Positions 7,403 through 15,784 of a stretch of 64,000 bases of DNA are shown here, one piece after another. Source of the DNA: Amycolatopsis japonica (lineage in GTDB: Bacteria; Actinomycetota; Actinomycetes; Mycobacteriales; Pseudonocardiaceae); assembly GCF_000732925.1 (NCBI RefSeq), contig NZ_CP008953.1, positions 5,890,001 to 5,954,000 of the forward strand, written 5' to 3'. The notes beneath the pieces were generated by a model. It had not been told where the DNA came from and made no database searches. It worked only from the letters and a program-made list of their open reading frames with translations. Both the position numbers and the translations under genes were made by a program. The number at the start of each line of letters is the position of its first letter. The first letter of the stretch is position 1.

Positions 7403-9901
7403 TCAGTCGTCGGAGACGTCGCCGCCGTTCGCGTCCCCGCCGCCGCGGATCATGAACAGCACCGACTCCAGCTCCTCCGGCTTGATCAGCACGTCTCGCG
7501 CCTTCGAGCCCTCCGAAGGACCGACGACCCCCCGGCTTTCCAGCAGGTCCATCAGGCGCCCGGCCTTGGCGAAGCCGACCCGCAGCTTCCGCTGCAGCAT
7601 CGACGTCGAACCGAACTGCGAGGTGACGATCAGCTCGGCGGCCTGCAGCAGCACGTCGAGGTCGTCGCCGATGTCGGAGTCGATTTCCTTCTTCTCGCCC
7701 GCCTTCGCCGCGGTGACGCCGTCGGTGTAGTCCGGCTGCGCCTGCTCCTTGGCGAAGTTCACCACCGCGGCGATCTCTTCGTCGCCGACGAACGCGCCCT
7801 GGATGCGCACCGGTTTCCCGGCGCCCATCGGCAGGTACAGCGCGTCACCCATACCGATGAGCTTCTCCGCGCCCGGCTGGTCGAGGATGACCCGCGAGTC
7901 GGTGAGCGACGACGTCGCGAACGCCAGCCGCGACGGCACGTTGGTCTTGATCAGGCCGGTCACGACGTCGACCGACGGGCGCTGGGTCGCCAGCACCAGG
8001 TGGATACCGGCGGCACGCGCCTTCTGGGTGATCCGGACGATCGCGTCCTCGACGTCGCGCGGGGCGGTCATCATCAGGTCGGCGAGCTCGTCGACGATCG
8101 CCATGATGTACGGGTACGGCGCGTACACGCGCTCGCTGCCCGGCGGCGCGGTGATCTCGCCCGAGCGCACCTTCTTGTTGTAGTCGTCGATGTGCCGGAC
8201 CTTGTTGACCTGCATGTCCTGATACCGCTGCTCCATCTCCTCCACCAGCCAGGCCAGCGCGGCGGCGGCCTTCTTCGGCTGGGTGATGATGGGCGTGATC
8301 AGGTGCGGGATGCCTTCGTACGGGGTCAGCTCGACCATCTTCGGGTCGATCAGGATCATCCGGCACTCGTCCGGCGTCGACCGCGCGAGCAGCGACACCA
8401 GCATCGAGTTGACGAAGCTCGACTTACCGGAACCGGTGGACCCCGCCACCAGCAGGTGCGGCATCTTCGTCAGGTTCGCGGTGACGAAATGGCCTTCGAT
8501 GTCCTTGCCGAGCCCGATGACCATCGGGTGGTTGTCCTTGACCGTCGACGGCGCGCGCAGCACGTCGCCGAGGCGCACCATCTCGCGGTCGGAGTTCGGC
8601 ACCTCGATGCCGACCGCGGATTTGCCGGGGATCGGCGCCAGCAGCCGGACGTTGTCGGTCGCCACCGCGTAGGCGATGTTCTTGGTGAGCGCGGTGATCT
8701 TCTCGACCTTCACGCCGGGGCCGAGTTCGACCTCGTACCGGGTGACCGTCGGTCCCCGCGTGAAGCCGGTGACCTGCGCGTCGACGTTGAACTGCTCCAG
8801 CACGCCGGTGATCGCCTCGATCATGGCGTCGTTGGCCTTGCTGCGGGACTTCGGCGCGTCGCCGAGCTTCAGCAGGTCCGGCGGCGGGAGTTTGTAGTCG
8901 CCCTCGACGGTCCTGGTGACCGACAGCGGAGCCTCGGCCTTCTTCGGCTTCTTCTCCTCGACAGGCTTGGGTGCGGGCTTCGGCGCGCGCAGCGGCGTCG
9001 GCGCCTCGGCCAGCGCGGCTTCGATGTCGAGTTGCTCGCCCTCCTGGTCACCCGTGGCCTGGCGGCGGCGCGACGGCTTCCGCAGGCGGACCGATTTCGG
9101 GTCGGCTTCGGTGACGGCGTCGCGTTCCTCGTGGATGGCCTTGCGCTCGGCTTCGGCTTCCTCGATCTCCTCGGGGTCGAGGCCCCAGTTGCGCAGGCGG
9201 TGCGGGATCTCCCTCACCGGGGTCCCGGTGAACACGAGCGTGCCGAACAGCAGCGCCAGCACCAGCAGCGGCACGGCGACCCAGGTGGTGACCCCCATGG
9301 TCAGCAGGCCGCCGGAGAACGCGCCGATCACGCCACCGGCGTACATCCGGCCGTCGTTGGTCTCGGGCAGCGCGGTGAAGATGTGCAGCAGGCCGAGTAC
9401 CGCCAGGACCACCAGCAGGGTGCCGATGACCATCCGCGGCCGGGCTTCGGGCACCGGTTCCGACCGCATCAGCGCGACGGCCACCACGGTGAGCACCAGC
9501 GGGAGCGTCACCGCTCCGGCGCCGAGCAGCGAACGGGCGCCGACCTCCACCCAGCCGCCGATCGGGCCGGCGGCCCGCCACCAGACGCCGAACGCGATCA
9601 CCAGCGCCAGCGCGATGAGACCGAGGGCGAGACCGTCGCGTCGGTGCTCGGGTTCCAGTTCGCGGCCGCGGCCGACCGTTCGTGCGAGGGTGCCGAGGCC
9701 CTTCGCGAGCAGATTCCAGGTGCCGCGCACGCCTTTGGCGAACGTGCCGGACGAGCGTTTCCGCGGCGCCGGACGCCGTGGTGCGGGCTTCCTCGCAGCC
9801 GTTGACCTGGGCTTCGCCGGGGTACGCGGCTTTCGCGCCGGCCCCTTGCTGCCGCCGCTTCGCGCCGTACTCCGCTTCCTGGTCGTCGACCCGCTAGCCA
9901 T
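7403..9901 (-). CDS. ftsK: DNA translocase FtsK/SpoIIIE
   Basis: This 832-residue septal DNA pump moves chromosome ends during division. A basic Ser/Arg/Pro-rich leader is followed by about four transmembrane segments (residues roughly 90-230), an acidic/basic linker, and the motor. Walker A is AGSTGSGKSS near residue 484, with ILIDPKMVELTPYEGIPHLI and the ATQRPSVDVVTG loop. The C-terminal gamma winged helix, which reads polar DNA sequences, is present (LLQAAELIVTSQFGSTSMLQRKLRVGFAKAGRLMDLLE). The start at ATG 9901 has GGAGAC just upstream; the longer open frame before it lacks support. Gene order with argA and pgsA is conserved, interrupted here by a 4.4-kb accessory block. Confidence 0.95.
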   Translation of the reverse strand: MASGSTTRKRSTARSGGSKGPARKPRTPAKPRSTAARKPAPRRPAPRKRSSGTFAKGVRGTWNLLAKGLGTLARTVGRGRELEPEHRRDGLALGLIALALVIAFGVWWRAAGPIGGWVEVGARSLLGAGAVTLPLVLTVVAVALMRSEPVPEARPRMVIGTLLVVLAVLGLLHIFTALPETNDGRMYAGGVIGAFSGGLLTMGVTTWVAVPLLVLALLFGTLVFTGTPVREIPHRLRNWGLDPEEIEEAEAERKAIHEERDAVTEADPKSVRLRKPSRRRQATGDQEGEQLDIEAALAEAPTPLRAPKPAPKPVEEKKPKKAEAPLSVTRTVEGDYKLPPPDLLKLGDAPKSRSKANDAMIEAITGVLEQFNVDAQVTGFTRGPTVTRYEVELGPGVKVEKITALTKNIAYAVATDNVRLLAPIPGKSAVGIEVPNSDREMVRLGDVLRAPSTVKDNHPMVIGLGKDIEGHFVTANLTKMPHLLVAGSTGSGKSSFVNSMLVSLLARSTPDECRMILIDPKMVELTPYEGIPHLITPIITQPKKAAAALAWLVEEMEQRYQDMQVNKVRHIDDYNKKVRSGEITAPPGSERVYAPYPYIMAIVDELADLMMTAPRDVEDAIVRITQKARAAGIHLVLATQRPSVDVVTGLIKTNVPSRLAFATSSLTDSRVILDQPGAEKLIGMGDALYLPMGAGKPVRIQGAFVGDEEIAAVVNFAKEQAQPDYTDGVTAAKAGEKKEIDSDIGDDLDVLLQAAELIVTSQFGSTSMLQRKLRVGFAKAGRLMDLLESRGVVGPSEGSKARDVLIKPEELESVLFMIRGGGDANGGDVSDD

Positions 9902-10027
9902 GTCTCCACGGTAACCGCCTCGACCCTCCAGCCCCGGCCGCCACTCGGAGCACATCCGGAACATTCGTCTCAGGTCACAGCTTGAGCGGCCATCCGGGTG
10001 AAAAGCCGTTCATGAAATGCTCTGCGC

Positions 10028-10837
10028 ATGTTCGCGCTGCATCAGGATGAGAATTCGGCTCGCCGCGCCCCGGCCATTTGGCGCACGATGCTGAACATCG
10101 ACCGGGGGCTGGTCAACTTCGTCGGCAAACTCACCGTGACCGGCGGTGTTTCGGCGGAACTGCGTCGGCGGCCCCTGCTCATGACGGCCAACCACATCGG
10201 CGTGTTCGACGCGTTCGTGCTGATGGCGGCCTGCAAACGGATCGGCATCAACCCGCGGTTCATGCTGGCGGGCGGCATCCTCGACGCGCCGGTCATCGGC
10301 CCGGCGCTGCGGGTCAGCGGCCACCTGCGGGTCGACCGCAAAGAGGCGTCGACGGCCATCGGCCAGTTCGCCGAGGCCGCCGAGGCGCTGCGGACCACTC
10401 GCGACCCGCTGATCGTCTATCCGGAGGGCCGGATCAGCCACGATCCGGGCCTGTGGCCGGAGCGCGGCAAGACCGGCGCGGCGCGGCTCGCGCTGGCCGC
10501 CGGGGTGCCGGTGATCCCGATCAGCCAATGGGGCGCGCACGAAGCCGTCTATTGGGGGACGGAGACCGTCAACGGCCCCGCCGACCTGGTGCCGCTCGCC
10601 AAGTCCGGGCTGAGCGCGCCCATGCGGCGGCCGCGGTTCAAGGTGCACTTCGGCGAGCCGGTGGACCTGTCGGAGGTCGAGCCGGAGCGCCCGGGCGCCG
10701 GGGTCCGCGCGCACGCCAAGATCATGCAGGCGATCACCGACGGCCTGGTCCCGCTGCGCCGCGACGAACTGGACAAGCCCCGGTTCCACGACCCGACGCG
10801 GCCGACGGACACCGTCAGCCCCTGGAAGAAGCACTGA
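10028..10837 (+). CDS. 1-acyl-sn-glycerol-3-phosphate acyltransferase (PlsC family)
   Basis: This 269-residue membrane-associated acyltransferase has motif I as NHIGVFD (the HX4D catalytic pair), motif II around RFMLAGGIL, motif III as VYPEGRIS, and motif IV as VPVIPISQWG. The family acylates lysophosphatidic acid to phosphatidic acid in phospholipid synthesis; related members act on other lyso-lipids or mycolipid intermediates. It is divergent from ftsK with 126 bp between the two starts, in which I see no conspicuous hairpin. The C-terminal DKPRFHDPTRPTDTVSPWKKH tail is basic. A flavoprotein gene follows at a 48-bp gap with its own promoter. Confidence 0.88.
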   Translation: MFALHQDENSARRAPAIWRTMLNIDRGLVNFVGKLTVTGGVSAELRRRPLLMTANHIGVFDAFVLMAACKRIGINPRFMLAGGILDAPVIGPALRVSGHLRVDRKEASTAIGQFAEAAEALRTTRDPLIVYPEGRISHDPGLWPERGKTGAARLALAAGVPVIPISQWGAHEAVYWGTETVNGPADLVPLAKSGLSAPMRRPRFKVHFGEPVDLSEVEPERPGAGVRAHAKIMQAITDGLVPLRRDELDKPRFHDPTRPTDTVSPWKKH

Positions 10838-10871
10838 GTTCCGGATTCTGAGACGGGGGCTCACGCTCGCC

Positions 10872-10877
10872 TAGGGT
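10872..10877 (+). promoter_or_regulatory. Putative -10 box of the WrbA-like gene (leaderless)
   Basis: TAGGGT lies 8 nt before GTG 10886 with no Shine-Dalgarno sequence in between, which is consistent with transcription starting at the start codon. Confidence 0.35.
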
Positions 10878-10885
10878 CGGCGGAC

Positions 10886-11500
10886 GTGAGCACCCGCATC
10901 CTCATCGTCTACTACAGCGCGACCGGCAACACCGCGAAACTGGCGTCGGCACTGGCCGACGGCGCCCGCGAGGCCGAAGCCGACGTCCGCGTCCGCACGG
11001 TTCCCGAGACCGCCCCACCCGGCGCGGTGGCGAGCAATCCGCGCTGGCAGGCGTGGGTGGACGCGGGGCCGCACCACGAGACGGCGACGCTGGAAGACCT
11101 GGAATGGGCCGACGGTTTCGCGGCGGGCAGCCCGACCCGGTTCGGCGGCCCCGCCGCGCAACTGAAGTCCTTTTTGGACAGTACGGGTGGCCTGTGGGCC
11201 AAGGGAAAGCTCGTGAACAAGGTCGCGACCTCGTTCACCACCGCGTCCACCGCGCACGGCGGGCTCGAATCGACCGTGCTGGCGACGAACAACATCTTCT
11301 ACCACTGGGGCGCCATCGTCCTGCCGCTCGGCTACACCGACCCCCACCTGCTCGAATCGGGCAATCCGTACGGCGGCTCGTTCGTCTCGCGCAAGTCCGC
11401 CGAACCCGACGACCTCGCCCTCGACGCCCTTCGTCTGCAGGGGCGGCGGCTCGCCACCGTCTCGCGCTACATCGCCGACGGGCTTTTCAAGGACGGGTGA
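10886..11500 (+). CDS. WrbA-type flavodoxin-like NAD(P)H:quinone oxidoreductase
   Basis: This 204-residue flavodoxin-fold protein binds FMN phosphate through YYSATGNTAKLA near residues 9-20. It has the WrbA-style insertion and AAGSPTRFGGPAAQLKSFLDSTGGLWAKGKL, followed by ASTAHGGLESTVLATNNIFYHWGAIVLPLGY, which matches WrbA quinone reductases. The role is two-electron reduction of quinones, protecting against redox cycling. The GTG start appears leaderless, with TAGGGT 8 nt upstream. It stands alone between plsC and a WXG100-like operon. Confidence 0.9.
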   Translation: MSTRILIVYYSATGNTAKLASALADGAREAEADVRVRTVPETAPPGAVASNPRWQAWVDAGPHHETATLEDLEWADGFAAGSPTRFGGPAAQLKSFLDSTGGLWAKGKLVNKVATSFTTASTAHGGLESTVLATNNIFYHWGAIVLPLGYTDPHLLESGNPYGGSFVSRKSAEPDDLALDALRLQGRRLATVSRYIADGLFKDG

Positions 11501-11570
11501 AGGGAACCGCGCGTCCGTCTCCCGCGTCGTAGGGTGGTCACACAGCGTCACGCTACGGGGAGGAAGCGGG

Positions 11571-11861
11571 ATGACCGGCGGGTACGAGGTGGCCTTGGCG
11601 TCGATCGGCGCGGCGTCAGGCGCGGCGAAACGGGCTTCGGCCGACGTCGGGAAGGTGGACCTCGCGGCCACCCTCGCCGGCGTCGCGACCGGCTTGCCGG
11701 GTGGCGTTTCCGGTGAAGCGGCCCGGCTGCTGGCGGACGCCTGGAGCCGCGCGGTGCCTGACTGGGCGCAGAACACCGCCGACTACGCCGAACGGCTCGA
11801 CGAGGCGGCCGTCCGCTACCGCGCCAACGAGCTGGCGGCGTCACGGGAACTCCCCGTCTGA
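11571..11861 (+). CDS. WXG100/ESX-like small helical protein
   Basis: This 96-residue, Ala-rich, probably all-helical protein has no signal peptide. It has tryptophans at DAWSRAVPDW and a C-terminal helix YAERLDEAAVRYRANE, resembling ESX secretion-associated (EspC/WXG100-like) partners. ATG 11571 has GGGGAGGAAG close upstream. The stop overlaps the start of the following hydrolase as TGATG, so the two are co-translated. In actinobacteria such proteins often pair with type VII secreted effectors and act as targeting partners. That role is inferred from context, because sequence similarity to WXG100 is weak. Confidence 0.65.
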   Translation: MTGGYEVALASIGAASGAAKRASADVGKVDLAATLAGVATGLPGGVSGEAARLLADAWSRAVPDWAQNTADYAERLDEAAVRYRANELAASRELPV

Positions 11862-13396
11862 TGCTCACCTGGGGAGACGTACGCCGGTGGGATCCGGCCG
11901 CGATCGGCGAGGTCGCCGACGCGCTCAACGGCGGTTGCACCCGGATCATCGCCGCCAACGACGACGTCGAAGCCATGGCGCGCTTCACGAACTGGACCGG
12001 CGACGCGGCCATCGCCGCGACGACGCGGGGTGAATCGCTGACCTCCACCCTGGAGCGGCTCGTCGCCCAGGCGTCCGCGGTGCGGCGGGGCGCGCACGAG
12101 GTGCAGATCGCGCTGGACCGGATCGTCGCGTTCGTACGGGAGACCGACGAACTGGCGCGACGGAACGGGCTGGCCATCGGTCCCGGCGGCGAGATCACGC
12201 CCGCGGGTGTTCCGTCGCCCGACCAGCCGCGTGTGATGGCGGAACTGGCGGACAGGGTCGAACAGGGCCTGCGCCGCGCGACCGACGTCGACGCCGATTT
12301 CGCCGAGATCCTGCGCCGCGCGCTGCGGGGCGAGATCACCGAACAGGGTGGCGGCACGCTCGCCCAAGCGGCCGACGCCGGAGCCGCGCAAAGCGGCCTG
12401 TCGATCATCGGCCCGCCGGAGAACGGCACGCCCGGTGACAACAAGGCGTGGTGGGCGAGTCTGTCGGACACGGCGAAAGTCGCCCTGCTGCAAGGAAATC
12501 CGGGACTCGTCGGGAATCTCGACGGCATCCCGGCGACCGACCGCGACGCCGCCAACCGCGCCGTCCTCGCCCGCGAGATCGCGCGGCTCCAAGGCGATCC
12601 CAAACTCAGAGGCCTCGAAGCCATCCAACAGCGGCTGGACCGGTCGGACCCGCAGGCGTTCCTGCTGGGGCTGGACACCGGCGGCGACGGGAAGGCGATC
12701 GTTTCCGCGGGGAATCCCGACACCGCGGTGAACGTGGCGACGTACGTGCCGGGGACCGGCTCGGAGCTGTCGAAGATCGGCGGCGACCTCAACCGGTCCG
12801 ACAAGATGTGGGCCGCGGCGACCACGTCGGGCTCCCCGTCGACCGCCGTGGTCACCTGGCTCGGCTACGACGCGCCGAACGAGATCACCGACGCCGCGAG
12901 CGCCGAGTACGCCGATGGCGGCAAGGCGGCGCTCGCGCAATTCCAAGACGGGCTAAGGGAAACGCATCAAGGCGCACCCTCGCACAACACGGTGATGGGG
13001 CACAGCTACGGCACCACCGTCGTCGGGCACGCGGCCGTCGACGGCGGCCTCGCCGCGGATGAACTCGTCTTCGTGGCGAGCCCCGGCGTCGGCGCGCACG
13101 ACGTGAGCGAACTGCATCTCGACGGGGTGAATCAGGACGAGATCGGCAAGCATGTGCACGCGACCGTGGCCGAGCACGACATGATCAACCTGGCGAACCT
13201 CGAGATCGCCGGGTACGACCCGATCCTCGGCCAGGACCCGGCCGACGCGGACTTCGGCGGGCAGGTCTTCACGTCGGCGCCGGGGACGGACGGATGGGGC
13301 GGGTACAGCAAGGAAGCGCACAGCGAATACTGGGAAGACAACAACCCGTCGTTGAACAATCTCGGCCAGATCATCGCCGGGAAACCGACGACGTGA
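11861..13396 (+). CDS. DUF1023-family alpha/beta hydrolase with N-terminal WXG-like helical region
   Basis: This 511-residue protein has a helical N-terminal half (residues 1-130) resembling type VII secretion modules, with FTNWTGDAA as a WxG-like turn. A DUF1023 alpha/beta hydrolase domain follows. The nucleophile elbow is GHSYGTTVVGHA near residue 380. A candidate acid (VAEHDMI) and His (KEAHSEYW) follow in the expected order. It has no classical signal peptide. It overlaps the WXG100-like gene upstream (TGATG) and a lipoprotein gene downstream (GTGA), so the three are one unit. I infer a type VII exported lipase or esterase; the substrate is unknown. Confidence 0.82.
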   Translation: MLTWGDVRRWDPAAIGEVADALNGGCTRIIAANDDVEAMARFTNWTGDAAIAATTRGESLTSTLERLVAQASAVRRGAHEVQIALDRIVAFVRETDELARRNGLAIGPGGEITPAGVPSPDQPRVMAELADRVEQGLRRATDVDADFAEILRRALRGEITEQGGGTLAQAADAGAAQSGLSIIGPPENGTPGDNKAWWASLSDTAKVALLQGNPGLVGNLDGIPATDRDAANRAVLAREIARLQGDPKLRGLEAIQQRLDRSDPQAFLLGLDTGGDGKAIVSAGNPDTAVNVATYVPGTGSELSKIGGDLNRSDKMWAAATTSGSPSTAVVTWLGYDAPNEITDAASAEYADGGKAALAQFQDGLRETHQGAPSHNTVMGHSYGTTVVGHAAVDGGLAADELVFVASPGVGAHDVSELHLDGVNQDEIGKHVHATVAEHDMINLANLEIAGYDPILGQDPADADFGGQVFTSAPGTDGWGGYSKEAHSEYWEDNNPSLNNLGQIIAGKPTT

Positions 13397-14016
13397 ACCG
13401 GGCCCTCACATTCATCCTCGCCTCGCTGATGTTCTCGGCGGCCTGTTCCCCTGGAGGTGGGGACGACATGGAATCGACGATCACCGAACAGCAGGCTCGC
13501 GACAAGGTCGAGCAGTACATCCAAGGCGCGCTGTCGGCGTTGCCCGCCGGTGCCGAGTTGAAGCCGTTCACGCGGAACCGCTCCGAATGCACGGACCCGA
13601 CCGACAAAGGCCCGCTGGGCCGCTTCGAGATCTCCGCGACCTACGAGATCATCGGACTGGACTCCGCGCGGTTCGCCGAGCATTTCACGGCGATCACCCA
13701 GTGGTGGGAGTCGCACGCATTCAAGATCCTGACCGACTCCCGGCCGACGGATCAGTACGTCTTCGCCCGCAACACCGGCGATGCCTTCGACATGTCGATC
13801 AAGGCGAACGACCTCGGCAAGTTCTACGTCGGCGCCACCTCCCCCTGCGTCTGGCCGAACGGCACCCCCGAACCCCAGGCCCTCGAAGCCACCGAGCCCG
13901 AGCAGCCGGTCGCCGCTCCCCCGGAGCCGGAGCCGTCGCGCAAACCGCGTCGCGCCCCCGTCGACGACGAGGACTTCGCCCAGACGAACTGGACCGACGG
14001 CGGCGCCTCCTTCTGA
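13393..14016 (+). CDS. Lipoprotein coupled to the DUF1023 hydrolase
   Basis: This is a 207-residue lipoprotein starting at GTG, which overlaps the hydrolase stop (GTGA). The signal peptide RALTFILASLMFSAAC has its lipobox Cys near residue 17. The mature part has an alpha/beta appearance with two Cys (RNRSECTDPTDKGPLG and ATSPCVWPNG), recalling small actinobacterial lipoproteins, then a Pro/Glu-rich C-terminal tail. It is anchored outside the membrane, so it could bind or restrain the exported hydrolase. That is inference from gene coupling only; I do not recognise a named family. Confidence 0.8.
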   Translation: MNRALTFILASLMFSAACSPGGGDDMESTITEQQARDKVEQYIQGALSALPAGAELKPFTRNRSECTDPTDKGPLGRFEISATYEIIGLDSARFAEHFTAITQWWESHAFKILTDSRPTDQYVFARNTGDAFDMSIKANDLGKFYVGATSPCVWPNGTPEPQALEATEPEQPVAAPPEPEPSRKPRRAPVDDEDFAQTNWTDGGASF

Positions 14017-14081
14017 CCGCTCGCCGTAAGTCCGAAGACCAGCCGGTGGGAAAACGGGTCGCCCCACAGTCACCCGGCCTC

Positions 14082-14087
14082 TACCCT
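14082..14087 (+). promoter_or_regulatory. Putative -10 box of the EamA gene (leaderless)
   Basis: TACCCT ends 6 nt before GTG 14094, and no Shine-Dalgarno sequence is visible. Confidence 0.35.
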
Positions 14088-14093
14088 CCGGCC

Positions 14094-15065
14094 GTGACCG
14101 CCGAACTCGCCGCCGCCCCCAGCCAGCACGTCGCGCATCGCGGCCGGGGCATCACGCTGATCCTGCTCGCCGCGCTCTTCTTCGGCACGTCGGGTGTGCT
14201 GGGCAAACCGGCGATGCAGGCCGGGTTGTCGCCGGAGCAGGTCGCGGCGATCCGCATCGGGCTGTCGGCGATCGTGTTGCTCGCGCTGGTCGCAGTCTTC
14301 CGGCCGAAACTCCTCAAAGTCACGAAGAACGAGTGGCCGCTGCTGCTCGCGTACGGCTCGCTCGGTGTCGCGGGCGTCCAGCTCATGTACTTCCTCTCGG
14401 CGGGCCGGATCCCGGTCGGGATCGCGATCCTGCTCGAGTTCACCTCGCCGGTGCTGATCGCGCTGTGGGTGCGGTTCGTGCGCCGCGTGCGGCTGCCGCG
14501 GGCGATGTGGGCGGGGATAGCGCTGGCGATGACGGGGCTCGTGCTGGTCGCGCAGGTCTGGGAGGGGCTCAGCCTGGACGTCCTCGGGTTGCTCGCCGGG
14601 CTCGGCGCCGCCGTCTGTTCGGCGGGCTACTTCCTCCTCGGCGAGCGGGGCGTCGCGGACCGGGATCCGCTCGGCATGGTCACCTGGGGGATGACGATCG
14701 GCGCGGTGCTGGTGTGCGCGGTCGCCCCGCCGTGGACGATCCCGTGGGGTGTCCTCGACGCGCCGACGACGTTCGGGCCGTGGGAGCCGCCGGTGTGGTC
14801 GCTACTGATCGCGCTGGTGCTGATCGCGACCGTTCTCGCCTACGCGACGGGTATGGCGGCGCTCCGTCATCTCCCGGCGTCGGTGGCGAGCGTCGTCGGG
14901 CTGGTCGAGCCGCTGATCGCCGCCGCCGCGGCCTGGCTGCTGCTGGGCGAGGCGCTCAGCTGGATCCAGGCCGCCGGCGCGGTGGTGCTGCTGACCGGCG
15001 CCTACATCGTCCAGTTGAATTCGAACGTGGTCCAGACGGACTCAACCCTGCTGGAAGCCCCGTAG
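14094..15065 (+). CDS. EamA/DMT-family transporter (RhtA-like exporter)
   Basis: This 323-residue protein has ten predicted transmembrane helices arranged as two EamA repeats, beginning ITLILLAALFFGTSGVLGK and, in the second half, DVLGLLAGLGAAVCSAGYFLL. The paired LEFTSPVLIALW and VGLVEPLIAAAAAWLLLGE segments are typical of DMT exporters. Family members export amino acids or other small metabolites; the substrate here is not evident. The GTG start appears leaderless. The last 24 bp overlap the end of the convergent DUF305 lipoprotein gene, and no terminator hairpin separates them. Confidence 0.88.
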   Translation: MTAELAAAPSQHVAHRGRGITLILLAALFFGTSGVLGKPAMQAGLSPEQVAAIRIGLSAIVLLALVAVFRPKLLKVTKNEWPLLLAYGSLGVAGVQLMYFLSAGRIPVGIAILLEFTSPVLIALWVRFVRRVRLPRAMWAGIALAMTGLVLVAQVWEGLSLDVLGLLAGLGAAVCSAGYFLLGERGVADRDPLGMVTWGMTIGAVLVCAVAPPWTIPWGVLDAPTTFGPWEPPVWSLLIALVLIATVLAYATGMAALRHLPASVASVVGLVEPLIAAAAAWLLLGEALSWIQAAGAVVLLTGAYIVQLNSNVVQTDSTLLEAP

Positions 15066-15632
15066 GTCGCCGATCTCCTGCTGCTGCGAACGCGAAGTCG
15101 TCGCGGCGAGGTCTCGGGCGTCGGGGTTGCGGCCGTGCTGGGTCTCGGCGTCGGCGATGCGGACGCCGGCCTCGCGCTGACGCAGCAACCGCGTGACGAA
15201 CTGGCGGTCGAAGTCCTTTCCGGACAGTCCGGCCAGTTCCGCCATGTCGCCGGGACTGACGTACCCGTCGCGCTGGACGTGTTCGAGGTTCGGGTCGTCG
15301 GGCGCGGGCTGCCCCCACGCCTCGATGAGCCCGGAGAGCCGCGCGATCTCCGGTTCGTGCGTGTCGATGATCCGCTTCGCGAGCACCTTCAGCTGATCGT
15401 TCGCCGCGCGGGTTTCCGCCAGGGAAGCCAGATCCATGCCCTGCTGGTGGTGTGCGAGGGCCTGCCGCGCGAAGGCGACATCGGCGTCGTTGAACGGGAC
15501 GGCGGCCTGCTGCGCCACCGGCGACGACCCGGGCGGCGCCGTCTGCGACTGGGGCGCCTCGTCCGAGCAGCCCGCGAGCGCGACGGCGGCCAGGGCGACG
15601 GCGGGCAGGAACCGGAGGACGGCGTGCGGCAT
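15042..15632 (-). CDS. DUF305 lipoprotein
   Basis: This is a 196-residue exported protein with signal LRFLPAVALAAVALAGC (lipobox LAGC). The mature DUF305 domain, a ferritin-like four-helix fold, has the characteristic FNDADVAFARQALAHHQQGMDLASLAETRA and a second EPEIARLSGLIEAWGQ block. His/Met-rich DUF305 proteins have been linked to copper handling and envelope homeostasis; the specific role is unknown. I choose ATG 15632 because the signal peptide begins there and GAGGAG lies upstream, although the open frame extends about 110 bp further. The convergent EamA gene overlaps its 3' end. Confidence 0.88.
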   Translation of the reverse strand: MPHAVLRFLPAVALAAVALAGCSDEAPQSQTAPPGSSPVAQQAAVPFNDADVAFARQALAHHQQGMDLASLAETRAANDQLKVLAKRIIDTHEPEIARLSGLIEAWGQPAPDDPNLEHVQRDGYVSPGDMAELAGLSGKDFDRQFVTRLLRQREAGVRIADAETQHGRNPDARDLAATTSRSQQQEIGDLRGFQQG

Positions 15633-15784
15633 CGAAGAGCTCCTCGGAACGCGCGGTGGAGTGCCTAGGTTGGCAGAGTCCACATCGGCCTGTTCACCTG
15701 GGGTTGCGCAAACACTTTTCCTCCCGGCCTCGCGGTGCGACAATCCCGCGATCCGCCGCCGCTCCGACAGGAGGTAACCGCGAC

